A stretch of 43,887 bases of DNA from Halodesulfovibrio spirochaetisodalis (GTDB lineage: Bacteria > Desulfobacterota > Desulfovibrionia > Desulfovibrionales > Desulfovibrionaceae): contig NZ_JXMS01000026.1 in NCBI RefSeq assembly GCF_001672295.1, forward strand, positions 1 through 43,887. The letters are read 5' to 3'. Position numbers and translations under genes: made by a program. Shown piece after piece: positions 18,892 through 27,057 of the stretch; position 1 is the stretch's first letter, and every line of letters starts with the position of its first letter. The notes under the pieces are model-generated. The model was not told the origin of the DNA and searched no databases. It saw only the letters and a program-made list of their open reading frames with translations.

Positions 18892-19036
18892 GTTCAATTC
18901 ATTTCTAGCACTCTGTCATTCCTTGAAAAGAATGTGAGTAGTGAGTATCCTGCCCTGTCCGTGTGTTAATTTTGTTGATTTTTACATAATTGTATACAAC
19001 AAAGAATCCATCAGCTTTTTACAAGGCAGGAGTGCT

Positions 19037-19744
19037 TTGCTTAACGTTACAAACCTATCCCATAATTTCGGATCATACTGGGCGTTGAAAAACTGCTCTT
19101 TTTCCTTAAAGAAAGGGGAGTTCCTTCTTCTTACCGGTTCATCCGGTGCAGGTAAAACAACGCTGCTGCGTTTGTTGTACGCATCTCTTCCGGTTATGCG
19201 TGGTAAGGTTAATGTTGCAGGGTATGATTTAAAAAACTTACCCGCACGACAAATTCCCAACCTGCGTCGAAGCGTGAGTGTTGTTTTTCAGGATTTTAAA
19301 ATTCTGCCATACCGTACTGTGTACCAAAATGTTGCGATGGCGCTTGAAGTTCGAGGACTCAATCAGATTCATATAGATAGAAGAGTTCGTGCCGTTGTTC
19401 GCGGGTTAGGTCTTGAACCGCGCATCAACACCTTGTGCGGAGAACTTTCAGGCGGTGAGCAGCAACGTGTAGCTGTGGCCCGTTCCGTTGTGGTGAACCC
19501 TAAGATTCTTCTTGCTGATGAACCGACAGGGAACCTTGACGAAGAACTGGCAGCTCGCATGATGGGGATTTTCAAACAATTCCACATGCACGGAACAACT
19601 GTTGTTCTGGCTACACACAGCAGCGAGCTTGTACGGATGCATCCTGAGGCCAGACAACTCCGTCTTGAGCATGGAAAAATTGTCGCTGCAAACTGGCGCG
19701 GTGCGCAAATCTTTTCCGAAAAGATTAAAGAGGTGCATTCATAA
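19037..19744 (+). CDS. ftsE: Cell division ATP-binding protein FtsE
   Basis: ABC-type ATPase of the FtsEX complex, which activates cell-wall hydrolases at the division septum. 235 residues from a TTG start at 19037, chosen because AGGAG lies directly before it and translation then begins at the usual FtsE N terminus (LLNVTNLSHNFG). The longer frame from 18941 has no family-like sequence. Motifs: Walker A TGSSGAGKTTLL, Q-loop VVFQDFKILP, signature LSGGEQQRVAVARS, Walker B ILLADEPTGNLD, switch His in LATHSSEL. One-base overlap with ftsX (TAATG) indicates coupling. Confidence 0.94.
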   Translation: MLNVTNLSHNFGSYWALKNCSFSLKKGEFLLLTGSSGAGKTTLLRLLYASLPVMRGKVNVAGYDLKNLPARQIPNLRRSVSVVFQDFKILPYRTVYQNVAMALEVRGLNQIHIDRRVRAVVRGLGLEPRINTLCGELSGGEQQRVAVARSVVVNPKILLADEPTGNLDEELAARMMGIFKQFHMHGTTVVLATHSSELVRMHPEARQLRLEHGKIVAANWRGAQIFSEKIKEVHS

Positions 19745-20616
19745 TGCGTGTCTTCTTTAAACTCATCAGACAAGGATTTCGTGACATTGCCCTGCATCCT
19801 TGGGCGCAACTGATGACGCTTCTTGCTGTATCGTTCATCACCTTTCTCGCCGGACTTATGCTGCTGTGCGTAAGCAATCTGGACACCGAGCTTAAGGTGA
19901 CTCGAGGCGAAGTCGCTTTTCAGGTGTACTGGAATGAAAAGGCTTCTCCAAAAAAAGTAAAAGAAAGCTGGAAGACGTTGCAAAAAATGGATGGTGTTGT
20001 GGAGGTGCTTACCTACACTCCGGAAGAAGCGTTGAAGGATTTAGGCTCTACGCTCCCTAAAGGAAGTAAAGGTATGCTGCTGGCTGATAACAGCCCGCTC
20101 CCGTACACCGCAGTGCTCAAGTTTTCTCCGCGCAAAGGTGATGTAGCCGAATGGCAAAGCAAAACTCAGGCAGCACTGGAACGCATACCGGACGTTAAGA
20201 CTGTCCGTTCCAGTAATCTGAAGGACGATGTCAGCCGTGCATGGCAAGAACTTTCAGACTCAATTACAATGCCTGTACTGGTCTTTTTAGCAGTTATCCT
20301 CTCCATTGCGGTAGGGAACACCATGAAGTTTTCACTCATCAGCAGAAAAGATGAAATTGAAATTCTCAAACTCGTGGGTGCTAAAAACTGGTATATTCGT
20401 ACTCCCCTGCTTGTCGGCGGGGCACTGCTCGGCAGTGTGGGCGGCATCCTCGGTGTTGCCGGTCTGTACACGGCATGGTGGAATCTGAAAGACACGTTCA
20501 ACTTTGCGCCGCTTCACTGGGAACTCCACTTCCTGCCTGTAGATCAAGCATTATTGCTGATAGTTATTCCGATGGTTGTCGGAAGTATCAGCAGCTGGGT
20601 TGCTGTACGTAGTTAA
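19744..20616 (+). CDS. ftsX: Cell division membrane protein FtsX
   Basis: 290-residue membrane partner of FtsE. One N-terminal membrane helix (LMTLLAVSFITFLAGLMLLC), a periplasmic domain of roughly 130 residues (where FtsX contacts hydrolase activators), then three C-terminal helices (about 175-285) including SIAVGNTMKFSLISRKDEIEI, the cytoplasmic coupling segment, followed by LKLVGAKNWYIRTPL. Length and layout are typical. Start ATG overlaps the ftsE stop. No terminator separates it from ilvD, 66 bp downstream. Confidence 0.95.
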   Translation: MRVFFKLIRQGFRDIALHPWAQLMTLLAVSFITFLAGLMLLCVSNLDTELKVTRGEVAFQVYWNEKASPKKVKESWKTLQKMDGVVEVLTYTPEEALKDLGSTLPKGSKGMLLADNSPLPYTAVLKFSPRKGDVAEWQSKTQAALERIPDVKTVRSSNLKDDVSRAWQELSDSITMPVLVFLAVILSIAVGNTMKFSLISRKDEIEILKLVGAKNWYIRTPLLVGGALLGSVGGILGVAGLYTAWWNLKDTFNFAPLHWELHFLPVDQALLLIVIPMVVGSISSWVAVRS

Positions 20617-20682
20617 TGCTGTGCATTGTTGCCAGCAGCACATATTTTTAGATTGACCAGAAACACTACAGGAAGCTTAACT

Positions 20683-22350
20683 ATGCGTAGTAAAAAAATG
20701 ACAGGCGGACTTGAAAAAGCGCCGCATCGCTCCTTACTGTATGCTCTCGGGCTTACACGCGAAGAAATTTCCCGCCCGCTTGTGGGTGTTGTTAACGCAG
20801 CCAACGAGGTGGTTCCCGGTCATATTCACCTAGATACCATCGCCGATGCTGTTAAAGCAGGCATCCGTGCCGCTGGCGGTACTCCTATGGAGTTCCCTGC
20901 TATTGCGGTCTGTGACGGCCTTGCCATGAACCATGAGGGCATGCGTTTCTCTTTACCGAGCCGCGAACTCATCGCCGACTCCATTGAGATTATGGCTACA
21001 GCCCATCCGTTTGATGCACTCGTCTTTATCCCGAACTGTGATAAATCTGTTCCTGGCATGCTCATGGCTATGCTGCGCATGAATATTCCGTCCGTCCTCG
21101 TAAGCGGTGGCCCGATGGCTGCCGGTACAACCAAAGGCGGGGGAGGCGCAGACCTCATCAACGTATTTGAAGGCGTTGGACAGGTTAAACTCGGCAAAAT
21201 GACCGAAGAAGAGCTGGAAGACCTCTCCGAGACAGCATGTCCGGGCTGCGGTTCCTGTGCCGGTATGTTTACCGCAAACTCCATGAACTGCCTTTCCGAA
21301 ACCATCGGCCTTGCTCTGCCGGGTAACGGGACAACACCAGCCACGTCTGCTGCGCGTATCCGCCTTGCAAAAACAGCAGGCTTCAAGGTTATGGAACTGC
21401 TTGAGAAGAACATCTGCCCGCGTGACATCGTAACAGAAGCGTCTGTATCCAACGCGATTTCCGCTGATATGGCACTTGGTTGCTCCACAAACACGGTACT
21501 GCACCTTCCGGCAGTATTCGGTGAAGCAAACCTCGATATTTCGCTCGAGCTGTTCGATAAAATCAGCAAAAAAACTCCGAACCTCTGCAAGCTTTCACCT
21601 GCAGGCGACCAATACATTCAGGATCTCCACAGAGCTGGCGGCATTCCGGCAGTACTTGCTGAATTACGCAAAAAAGACGCGCTCAATCTCGATGTAATGA
21701 CTGTCACAGGTAAAACCCTCGGGGAAAACCTTGAGGAAATGAAAGCAACCAACTGTGACCCGACCGTTATCCGTCCGATTGAAGAGCCATATTCAGAAGA
21801 AGGCGGCATCGCTATCCTTTACGGTTCCCTTGCTCCACAAGGCGCTGTTGTAAAACAGTCTGCAGTAGCCCCTGAAATGATGGTGCGCACAGCAACCGCA
21901 CGAGTCTTCAACTCAGAAGAAGATGCTTTTGAAGCCATTATGGCGCAGAAGATCAACAAAAGTGACGCTGTTATCATCCGCTACGAAGGCCCTAAAGGTG
22001 GCCCTGGCATGCGCGAAATGCTCTCACCGACAGCAGCAATTGCCGGTATCGGACTCGGTGCAGACGTTGCCCTGATCACAGACGGCCGATTCTCCGGCGG
22101 TACCCGTGGTGCAGCAATCGGCCACGTTTCTCCGGAAGCAGCAGACGGCGGCATGATCGCATTCGTAGAAGAAGGCGACAAAATCGAAATCAATATTCCA
22201 GAACGTAAACTCAACCTGCTCGTTGATGAAGCAACTATTGAAGAGCGTAAAAAGGGTTGGAAGCCTCTGGAAAAAGAAGTCACCTCTCCATTGCTCAAGC
22301 GCTACAGCCGTATGGTTAAAAGCGCTTCATCAGGAGCAGTATACAAATAA
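20683..22350 (+). CDS. ilvD: Dihydroxy-acid dehydratase
   Basis: IlvD (EC 4.2.1.9) catalyses the third common step of valine, leucine and isoleucine synthesis. 555 residues from ATG 20683 (ACAGGAAG upstream), the normal family length; the open frame to 20626 adds unrelated residues. Iron-sulfur cysteines are seen at NCDKSVPG (Cys119) and [12 protein letters not shown] (Cys186 and neighbours). The first block reads [12 protein letters not shown] without a cysteine, as in the oxygen-sensitive [4Fe-4S] enzymes of the E. coli type; this fits an anaerobe, though the cluster type is inferred. Also visible: [19 protein letters not shown] near the C terminus. Confidence 0.97.
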   Translation: MRSKKMTGGLEKAPHRSLLYALGLTREEISRPLVGVVNAANEVVPGHIHLDTIADAVKAGIRAAGGTPMEFPAIAVCDGLAMNHEGMRFSLPSRELIADSIEIMATAHPFDALVFIPNCDKSVPGMLMAMLRMNIPSVLVSGGPMAAGTTKGGGGADLINVFEGVGQVKLGKMTEEELEDLSETACPGCGSCAGMFTANSMNCLSETIGLALPGNGTTPATSAARIRLAKTAGFKVMELLEKNICPRDIVTEASVSNAISADMALGCSTNTVLHLPAVFGEANLDISLELFDKISKKTPNLCKLSPAGDQYIQDLHRAGGIPAVLAELRKKDALNLDVMTVTGKTLGENLEEMKATNCDPTVIRPIEEPYSEEGGIAILYGSLAPQGAVVKQSAVAPEMMVRTATARVFNSEEDAFEAIMAQKINKSDAVIIRYEGPKGGPGMREMLSPTAAIAGIGLGADVALITDGRFSGGTRGAAIGHVSPEAADGGMIAFVEEGDKIEINIPERKLNLLVDEATIEERKKGWKPLEKEVTSPLLKRYSRMVKSASSGAVYK

Positions 22351-22409
22351 GCAGGCACGATGCCTCCCATAAGCCTCGTCGCTTATCTTCCATGACCTCT
22401 CGGTATATA

Positions 22410-22448
22410 AAGAAGGGCTGCCCTGAAATCAGGACAGCCCTTCTTTTT
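22410..22448 (+). terminator. Terminator of ilvD
   Basis: AAGAAGGGCTG (22410-22420) pairs with CAGCCCTTCTT (22435-22445), with an inner CCTGA/TCAGG stem and T-rich flanks. Probably bidirectional, ending the minus-strand island as well. Confidence 0.9.
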
Positions 22449-22552
22449 AATGACACCCCACATATTGCAGCATCATTACAAAAAATTTCTCGAACAGGTC
22501 ATGTGCTCGCATATGTCTACCTATGCCTCACTCATGACGCTGCCTTTCATCG

Positions 22553-23107
22553 TTAGTGTGCGTTTACAAGAGTCTCTAGTTGCTTTTTGCTTATCATAAC
22601 AGTGCGCCCTTCTTCCCATTGAGGGCAATACACCATTGAAAAGCTACCAAGCGGCGATATGCGTATCAATTCTATATCTTCATTAGTTAGGCGCACTCCA
22701 CTAGCTGGTACTAAGGGACTTAAAATAAGGCCTTCTTCATCACACGCTGCACCGCTGTAATAGGAACCAGCAAAGAGTCCAAAACTGCAAAATGAGACTA
22801 TGCAGCTAACAATAAATAAACATACGTTAAGTAAAGTAGGCGACCCTAACACCAAACTAAATTGTAGTCTTATAACAGAACCATATAGTATCGTAAAAAA
22901 AATTCCGTTTCCCCATCTTCCCAACCGACTTGAATAGACAACAGTGCCCTTTCCTGTCCATCCATATGCCTTGAGAAAAAACATTGTAGCTTTTTCTTGC
23001 AAGTTAACTCCAGCCACACGTAAACAGATGCTACTTAATATAATAAAGAAAAAAAGCTCAGCTGGTATCAGTAATAGGACTGCAATAACAATATCTCTAA
23101 TTACCAT
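22553..23107 (-). CDS. Membrane protein, paralog copy 2 (candidate immunity protein)
   Basis: 184 residues from ATG 23107 (GAGGAG upstream). I do not recognise the family. It has three hydrophobic segments (about 6-30, 66-88 and 92-115) and a soluble C-terminal domain with CDEEGLILSPLVPASGVRL and CPQWEEGRTVM. It is about 82% identical, without gaps, to the gene at 23539-24093 (33 differences in 184, counted by eye). Differences cluster in the first 17 residues, in the second membrane segment and in residues about 140-157. It is downstream of a mini-Rhs gene on the same strand. Duplicated membrane proteins after an Rhs effector are typical of immunity genes, but this is an inference. Confidence 0.75.
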   Translation of the reverse strand: MVIRDIVIAVLLLIPAELFFFIILSSICLRVAGVNLQEKATMFFLKAYGWTGKGTVVYSSRLGRWGNGIFFTILYGSVIRLQFSLVLGSPTLLNVCLFIVSCIVSFCSFGLFAGSYYSGAACDEEGLILSPLVPASGVRLTNEDIELIRISPLGSFSMVYCPQWEEGRTVMISKKQLETLVNAH

Positions 23108-23163
23108 AACCACTTCTCCTCATGGTCGGTGAATTCCCACATTGCTCACACATCCGAGTTCAT

Positions 23164-23397
23164 CTACTTTTTCTCACGTCCAAGATAGAACAGAAGAAAA
23201 GCGATCATCGCAAAGAAAAAATTTCCTCCTACGACCAGCCAAATTGCAGCAGTATACAAGTTTATCATTATGCAAAAGATAAGAAGATAAACTCCACTAA
23301 GCGATATAGTTAAGGGAACCCAATACCGCATTCTTTCATATGGCAAAAACATAGAGGCAACGCACATAAATACGATAACAGTATTGCCATACGTCAT
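23164..23397 (-). CDS. Small membrane protein between the two paralogs
   Basis: 77 residues, nearly all hydrophobic, with three likely membrane segments and a short charged tail (LGREKK). No recognised domain. The ribosome site before ATG 23397 is weak, so the start is uncertain. Same strand and operon position as the duplicated membrane proteins, so it may be a further immunity or accessory gene, or a remnant of one. Confidence 0.5.
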   Translation of the reverse strand: MTYGNTVIVFMCVASMFLPYERMRYWVPLTISLSGVYLLIFCIMINLYTAAIWLVVGGNFFFAMIAFLLFYLGREKK

Positions 23398-23538
23398 GAG
23401 CCCAAATTCACCACCGTCCTTTTCTAATTAAAGCGGATAGTTTGGATGAGCCACAACATAAATGTGAGAGTTGTAACGTACCCTAGAACTCTTGAAATTT
23501 TTCTCATAGCTGCCAATCAAGTGAGCTGTCTTTCATAA

Positions 23539-24093
23539 TCAATATGCGTTTATGAGGTGTTCAAGCTGCTTTTTGCTTACCATTACAGTGCGCCCTTCTT
23601 CCCATTGAGGGCAATACACCATTGAAAAAGTACCTAATGACGTTATCCTCAGCAGTTTCTTTTCGTTATTAGGTAGGCGTACTCCACTAGCTGGTACTAA
23701 CGGGCTTAGAATAAGTCCTTCTTCGTCACACGCTACACCGCTGTAATAGGAACCAGCAAAAAGCCCAAAACTGCAAAATGAAACTATGCAGCTAACAATA
23801 AATAAGCATACGTTAAGTAAAGTAGGTCCCCCTAACACCAAACCTAATTGTAGGATTATAACAGAGCCATATATTATCGTAAAAAGAACTCCGTTTCCCC
23901 ATCTTCCCAACCGACTTGAATAGACAACAGTGCCTTTTCCTGTCCATCCATATGCCTTGAGAAAAAACATTGTGGCTTTTTCCTGCAAGCTAACTCCAGC
24001 CACACGTAAACAGATGCTACTTAATATAATAAAGAAAAAAAGTGCAGTAGGAATAAGAAATAAAAATGCCATAATGGCTTCATAAAGATCCAT
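23539..24093 (-). CDS. Membrane protein, paralog copy 1 (candidate immunity to the mini-Rhs)
   Basis: 184 residues from ATG 24093 (AGGAGAC upstream). Same architecture as the gene at 22553-23107: three membrane segments and a C-terminal soluble domain. It begins only 22 bp after the stop of the mini-Rhs gene, so the two are almost certainly co-transcribed. An adjacent downstream gene is the usual place for the immunity protein of an Rhs toxin. A membrane location would suggest the toxin acts at or through the inner membrane. Family and mechanism are unknown. Confidence 0.78.
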   Translation of the reverse strand: MDLYEAIMAFLFLIPTALFFFIILSSICLRVAGVSLQEKATMFFLKAYGWTGKGTVVYSSRLGRWGNGVLFTIIYGSVIILQLGLVLGGPTLLNVCLFIVSCIVSFCSFGLFAGSYYSGVACDEEGLILSPLVPASGVRLPNNEKKLLRITSLGTFSMVYCPQWEEGRTVMVSKKQLEHLINAY

Positions 24094-24115
24094 AAAAGTC
24101 TCCTTCGTCTCCTAA

Positions 24116-25489
24116 CTATCTCCCCCTTAAAGAATCACCATTCGGACCTAAAATTTTGAAACTATCTCGTAGTAGCTGAGAGTAGCTTGAATAGTTCTTC
24201 ACATTCTTGGAAGACATGAAATCTGAGAACCGTGACAGCCTACTTGCATCTCCATCTTGATCTAAGTCTCTATCGAACGCTTCTTCAATCAAGTTTACAA
24301 GTGGTGTTGTTGGGGTGAATTTATCAAAAAAAGATATGGCATCATCAAACCCTCGCCCTAAACCACCTGCCCGCTTTTTAAGATAGCTTGCGTCAATCCC
24401 CCCTCCCTTCAGCCCCAGAGGATCAACCAGATTCACAGGATCATCCAAACAATACCCATATACATCTGCGTCACCACCATGACGACCTAGCGGATCTTGC
24501 TGAATAAAGAAACCAGTTGCTGGATCATAGTCACGGAATAAGAAATGGACTAACCCTGTATCATCATCTAGCTGTCCGCCGCCGAAACTGATCATTGCCA
24601 CAGTAGCAAATTTGTTATGCGACAATCGCCTGCCAAAGCTGTCCGTCTCTTCAATGTGGACGACGCTACCAGCTTCGTCAGCAATAGCTAATAATGTTCC
24701 AACATGGTTATATGCTAGGAAATATTCTTTTCCATTGCATGAAAGAGATGCTGGCTGCAATCGGTTTTTTTCTGATTCCTCATAATTGAACACAACATGA
24801 TTTTTATCATCCCCTGTGCATGCAGCTTGAAGACAAAGCATATCTTTCCAGCAATATTTTTCTGTAACGTTCCCGTTTACAAGCTTTGAAGAACGTCTTC
24901 CTAACGGGTCATAGGTATATGTGATACAGCGACTATCAGGTAAACATATTCGTTCAAGGAAGCCATAGGTGTTATAGCCAAAGGTTGTCACCCTTGAGCC
25001 TCCGCGTTTTTGAACAACTCTTCCTCTATCATCATACACAAAGGTAATATTACCTTTGAGACTTCTCACCTGCTCAAGCTGTGATAAATAGTTGAACACA
25101 TACCGAGTCCCATTCAATTCCCATAACCTTTCGCCACGCGAACCGTATTGATATTGCTCTGAAAGAACGCCATCAGTTTTGACGGCAGCTAACCGTCCTT
25201 TATTATCATACGCATATTCAAGCACCTTCTTCTTGTGATTAAATATGGTATTGCATCGTGTAATTTGTCCTTCATCATTCCGAAATAACTCCATTACTCC
25301 AAAAACAATGCCTTTAGGTGTTGCAAAGTCTGTTCTTTGATATTTCAAAATATTATCAGGCGTCATATCTATCTTGTCATCAGCACCTGCTTGGGTAATG
25401 GCTTCTCTCCCCATACTTCTTGATATTGGCTGTCGAAAAACTTCCCTGCGTAAAAATGCTTCTGTGGTCATTGCTTTTGGCTGCTGCAT
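24116..25489 (-). CDS. Mini-Rhs/YD-repeat effector with variable C-terminal tip
   Basis: 457 residues, far shorter than normal Rhs proteins (usually over 1200). N terminus carries the leader AMTTEAFLRREVF. Residues about 80-330 hold YD repeats (YAYDNKGRLAAVK, FVYDDRGRVVQK, YTYDPLGRRSSK). The conserved Rhs core end follows: FLFRDYDPATGFFIQQDP, then YGYCLDDPVNLVDPLGL, ending near residue 361. After this comes a tip of about 96 residues (from GGGIDASYLKK to GDSLRGR) that I cannot match to a toxin family. Rhs core ends normally precede swapped toxin domains. Too short to form the full cocoon shell, so it may be a reduced carrier. Start ATG 25489 follows CAGGAGAG. AT-rich codon use unlike the flanking core genes. 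Confidence 0.88.
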   Translation of the reverse strand: MQQPKAMTTEAFLRREVFRQPISRSMGREAITQAGADDKIDMTPDNILKYQRTDFATPKGIVFGVMELFRNDEGQITRCNTIFNHKKKVLEYAYDNKGRLAAVKTDGVLSEQYQYGSRGERLWELNGTRYVFNYLSQLEQVRSLKGNITFVYDDRGRVVQKRGGSRVTTFGYNTYGFLERICLPDSRCITYTYDPLGRRSSKLVNGNVTEKYCWKDMLCLQAACTGDDKNHVVFNYEESEKNRLQPASLSCNGKEYFLAYNHVGTLLAIADEAGSVVHIEETDSFGRRLSHNKFATVAMISFGGGQLDDDTGLVHFLFRDYDPATGFFIQQDPLGRHGGDADVYGYCLDDPVNLVDPLGLKGGGIDASYLKKRAGGLGRGFDDAISFFDKFTPTTPLVNLIEEAFDRDLDQDGDASRLSRFSDFMSSKNVKNYSSYSQLLRDSFKILGPNGDSLRGR

Positions 25490-25636
25490 AAGCTCTCTCC
25501 TGAAAATGAGTTTGAGCTAACTTACATAGCGATTATTTTAACCTCGCTCTGAAGCAGGCGTGAACTTCTCCTCACAATGGTTCCACCGCTACCTGCCAAA
25601 GCTAGACAGTCATTTTATACATTAATTGCTAACTAC

Positions 25637-25690
25637 AAAAAAAGAGTGACATGCTCGCCACTCTTCAGTTGGGTCACTCTACTTCAAAAA
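25637..25690 (-). repeat. Terminator-bearing direct repeat, copy A
   Basis: AAGAGTG (25642-25648) pairs with CACTCTT (25659-25665), and an A run to its left becomes a T run on the minus strand. The block continues with CACTCTTCAGTTGGGT and matches a second block at 27058-27105 in the same orientation. The two copies flank the second effector cassette. Confidence 0.7.
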
Positions 25691-25705
25691 TGAAAGCAAA
25701 GACTA

Positions 25706-25740
25706 TTCACTCTTTTTATAGTGAACAAACAAATGTTCAC
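25706..25740. other. Overlapping hairpins with GTGAAC/GTTCAC
   Basis: GTGAAC (25721-25726) pairs with GTTCAC (25735-25740). TTCACT (25707-25712) can alternatively pair with AGTGAA (25720-25725). No T run is adjacent. Confidence 0.5.
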
Positions 25741-25756
25741 TTTATCACTTGAAATA

Positions 25757-25782
25757 GAAAAAGGTAGCACATGGCCACCTTT
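25757..25782 (-). terminator. Terminator of the minus-strand secreted-partner gene
   Basis: AAAGGT (25760-25765) pairs with ACCTTT (25777-25782); the A run on its left gives the minus-strand T tract. It is about 75 bp past the stop codon at 25858. Confidence 0.7.
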
Positions 25783-25857
25783 GTTAGTTTCATTGGATTA
25801 GGAACTTATATGAAAGGATTCGAATATAGATAAAACACAGATGCAAAGCTGTATCTG

Positions 25858-26334
25858 CTACTCCTTCTTTTCTTTTAACCTTTGTTCTTCAAGATGGTCA
25901 TACAAGAAGAAAACTTTTGGTTTTATCTTTGGGCATACCTTCTGTGCTGCTTTCAGTGCTTTTTTCTTAGTTTTCATAAAAAGAATAAGCTGCCTTGAGT
26001 TGATGGTAGTTTGGTACGGTGCGTCACTCTTTATCACCCCTAAAGGCGTCAGCAAAAGGATCGGGTTCTTAATAACATATGTTCCATCAGGCTTAACTGC
26101 TGTAATGATGGATTTAGCAGCAGCTTTGTTATACTTTGTAGCTGATTCTTGGTTTAACCACAGCGTAATAAAATAAACATACGGATCTTTTTCTATAATA
26201 ATATTTAAATCCGATGACTTAATCTGATCAACAGAAATCTTTGTAACATTGTCGCATGAAATGGGAATAGTTACTTCTGCACATGCCAGCGAACTCGAAA
26301 GAGCTAAGAGTAATAATGCAATGATATAGTTCAT
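25858..26334 (-). CDS. Secreted small protein coupled to the second effector (candidate immunity)
   Basis: 158 residues from ATG 26334, two bases after the upstream stop codon. Signal peptide MNYIIALLLLALSSSLACA, mature protein periplasmic. The mature part (ITLWLNQESATKYNKAAAKSI, then GVIKSDAPYQTTI, then KKKALKAAQKVCP) faintly resembles the periplasmic P1-head/GG region of SecD-type proteins. I hold that loosely. The tight coupling and the export signal fit an immunity protein that protects the periplasm from the effector encoded just upstream. Two cysteines remain in the mature protein (at ISCDN and KVCPK). Family unconfirmed. Confidence 0.72.
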   Translation of the reverse strand: MNYIIALLLLALSSSLACAEVTIPISCDNVTKISVDQIKSSDLNIIIEKDPYVYFITLWLNQESATKYNKAAAKSIITAVKPDGTYVIKNPILLLTPLGVIKSDAPYQTTINSRQLILFMKTKKKALKAAQKVCPKIKPKVFFLYDHLEEQRLKEKKE

Positions 26335-26336
26335 AG

Positions 26337-26864
26337 TTAATTTGTAATATTGTAGGTGAAAGTACAATTATCAACTCCATCAGTCATTATATCAACTTGC
26401 CATGTAAGGGGGAGTTCTCCAAATTTAGTAAAATGATAAGTCCGCGATGAGTTAGGTAACATGTGTCCTGTTTGAGTATGCTGTGAGCCATCAACCCAAA
26501 TATGTGCACCTCCTGCCATTGGACCAAGACTCCTAATAAAGACGTTAATACTTTGGCCAGCAGTAAATTGTTCTGAAGCTGTATCACGCCATCCATCAAT
26601 TTTTCCGAATCTTCCAACGAGAATAGATCCTTCTACCATTTCACACTTGCAATTGGGATGTGGACGCTCTGGTTTTTCCCAATGAACTCCTTGCCCCATT
26701 GCTTGGCATTTTTCACATGCCCCTTCGTTGGGGATAACTTTCCAATATTGCGTTTGCAAATTATTTCTACGAGTTCTGGTGTCTGAGCCAGATGAGTCAT
26801 GGGATTTAAAAACTTCTTTTCTCATAAACTCTTCAGTGGTCATTGCTTGAATTGAGCTAGGCAT
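26337..26864 (-). CDS. Second effector-like protein with the shared leader and HPNCKC motif
   Basis: 175 residues from ATG 26864 (CAGGAGA upstream; the ATG five codons earlier is less well placed). Residues 8-20 are AMTTEEFMRKEVF, nearly the same leader as in the mini-Rhs protein. Next comes a cysteine module: ACEKCQAMGQGVHW, then ERPHPNCKCEM. This CxxC...HPNCxC pattern is typical of the C-terminal end of phage minor-head (Mu gpF/SPP1 gp7-like) proteins and probably binds zinc. The last 95 residues are beta-rich (SINVFIRSLGPMAGGAHIWVDG, LPLTWQVDIMTD) and unrecognised. Two bases separate its stop from the next start. Toxin role is inferred from context only. Confidence 0.75.
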   Translation of the reverse strand: MPSSIQAMTTEEFMRKEVFKSHDSSGSDTRTRRNNLQTQYWKVIPNEGACEKCQAMGQGVHWEKPERPHPNCKCEMVEGSILVGRFGKIDGWRDTASEQFTAGQSINVFIRSLGPMAGGAHIWVDGSQHTQTGHMLPNSSRTYHFTKFGELPLTWQVDIMTDGVDNCTFTYNITN

Positions 26865-26928
26865 GAAATCTCCTGACATTATTTACTGCTAATTCGTTAT
26901 TTATATTTTTCTAATAGTATTTCGTTGT

Positions 26929-26960
26929 GCTAATAATAATATCATTAGCAAGTATATCAA
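26929..26960 (-). promoter_or_regulatory. Promoter with overlapping operator-like palindrome
   Basis: On the minus strand, TTGATA (26960-26955), 16-bp spacer, TATTAT (26938-26933). A 21-bp near-perfect palindrome, GCTAAT...ATTAGC (26929-26949), covers the -10 box and spacer, as expected for a repressor site. Confidence 0.55.
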
Positions 26961-27057
26961 ACTGATACGAGGCAGGCGCTAGCTAGGTATTACAATGACC
27001 TTACGGTAACGTTAGAAATATTGACGGTATGTGAATCCTATCCTTAGCCATTCGGCA

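Larger units (their letters stand above)
25490..25857. other. Intergenic region with tandem minus-strand hairpins
   Basis: No gene. Three hairpins occur in series, listed separately, all oriented as minus-strand terminators or arms. The remainder is the leader of the mini-Rhs gene with its ribosome site. Confidence 0.6.

Noticed and set aside
25841-26176. Plus-strand open frame over the secreted partner gene
   Set aside because: It is antisense to a gene with a signal peptide and a coupled start; its hydrophobic look is a shadow.
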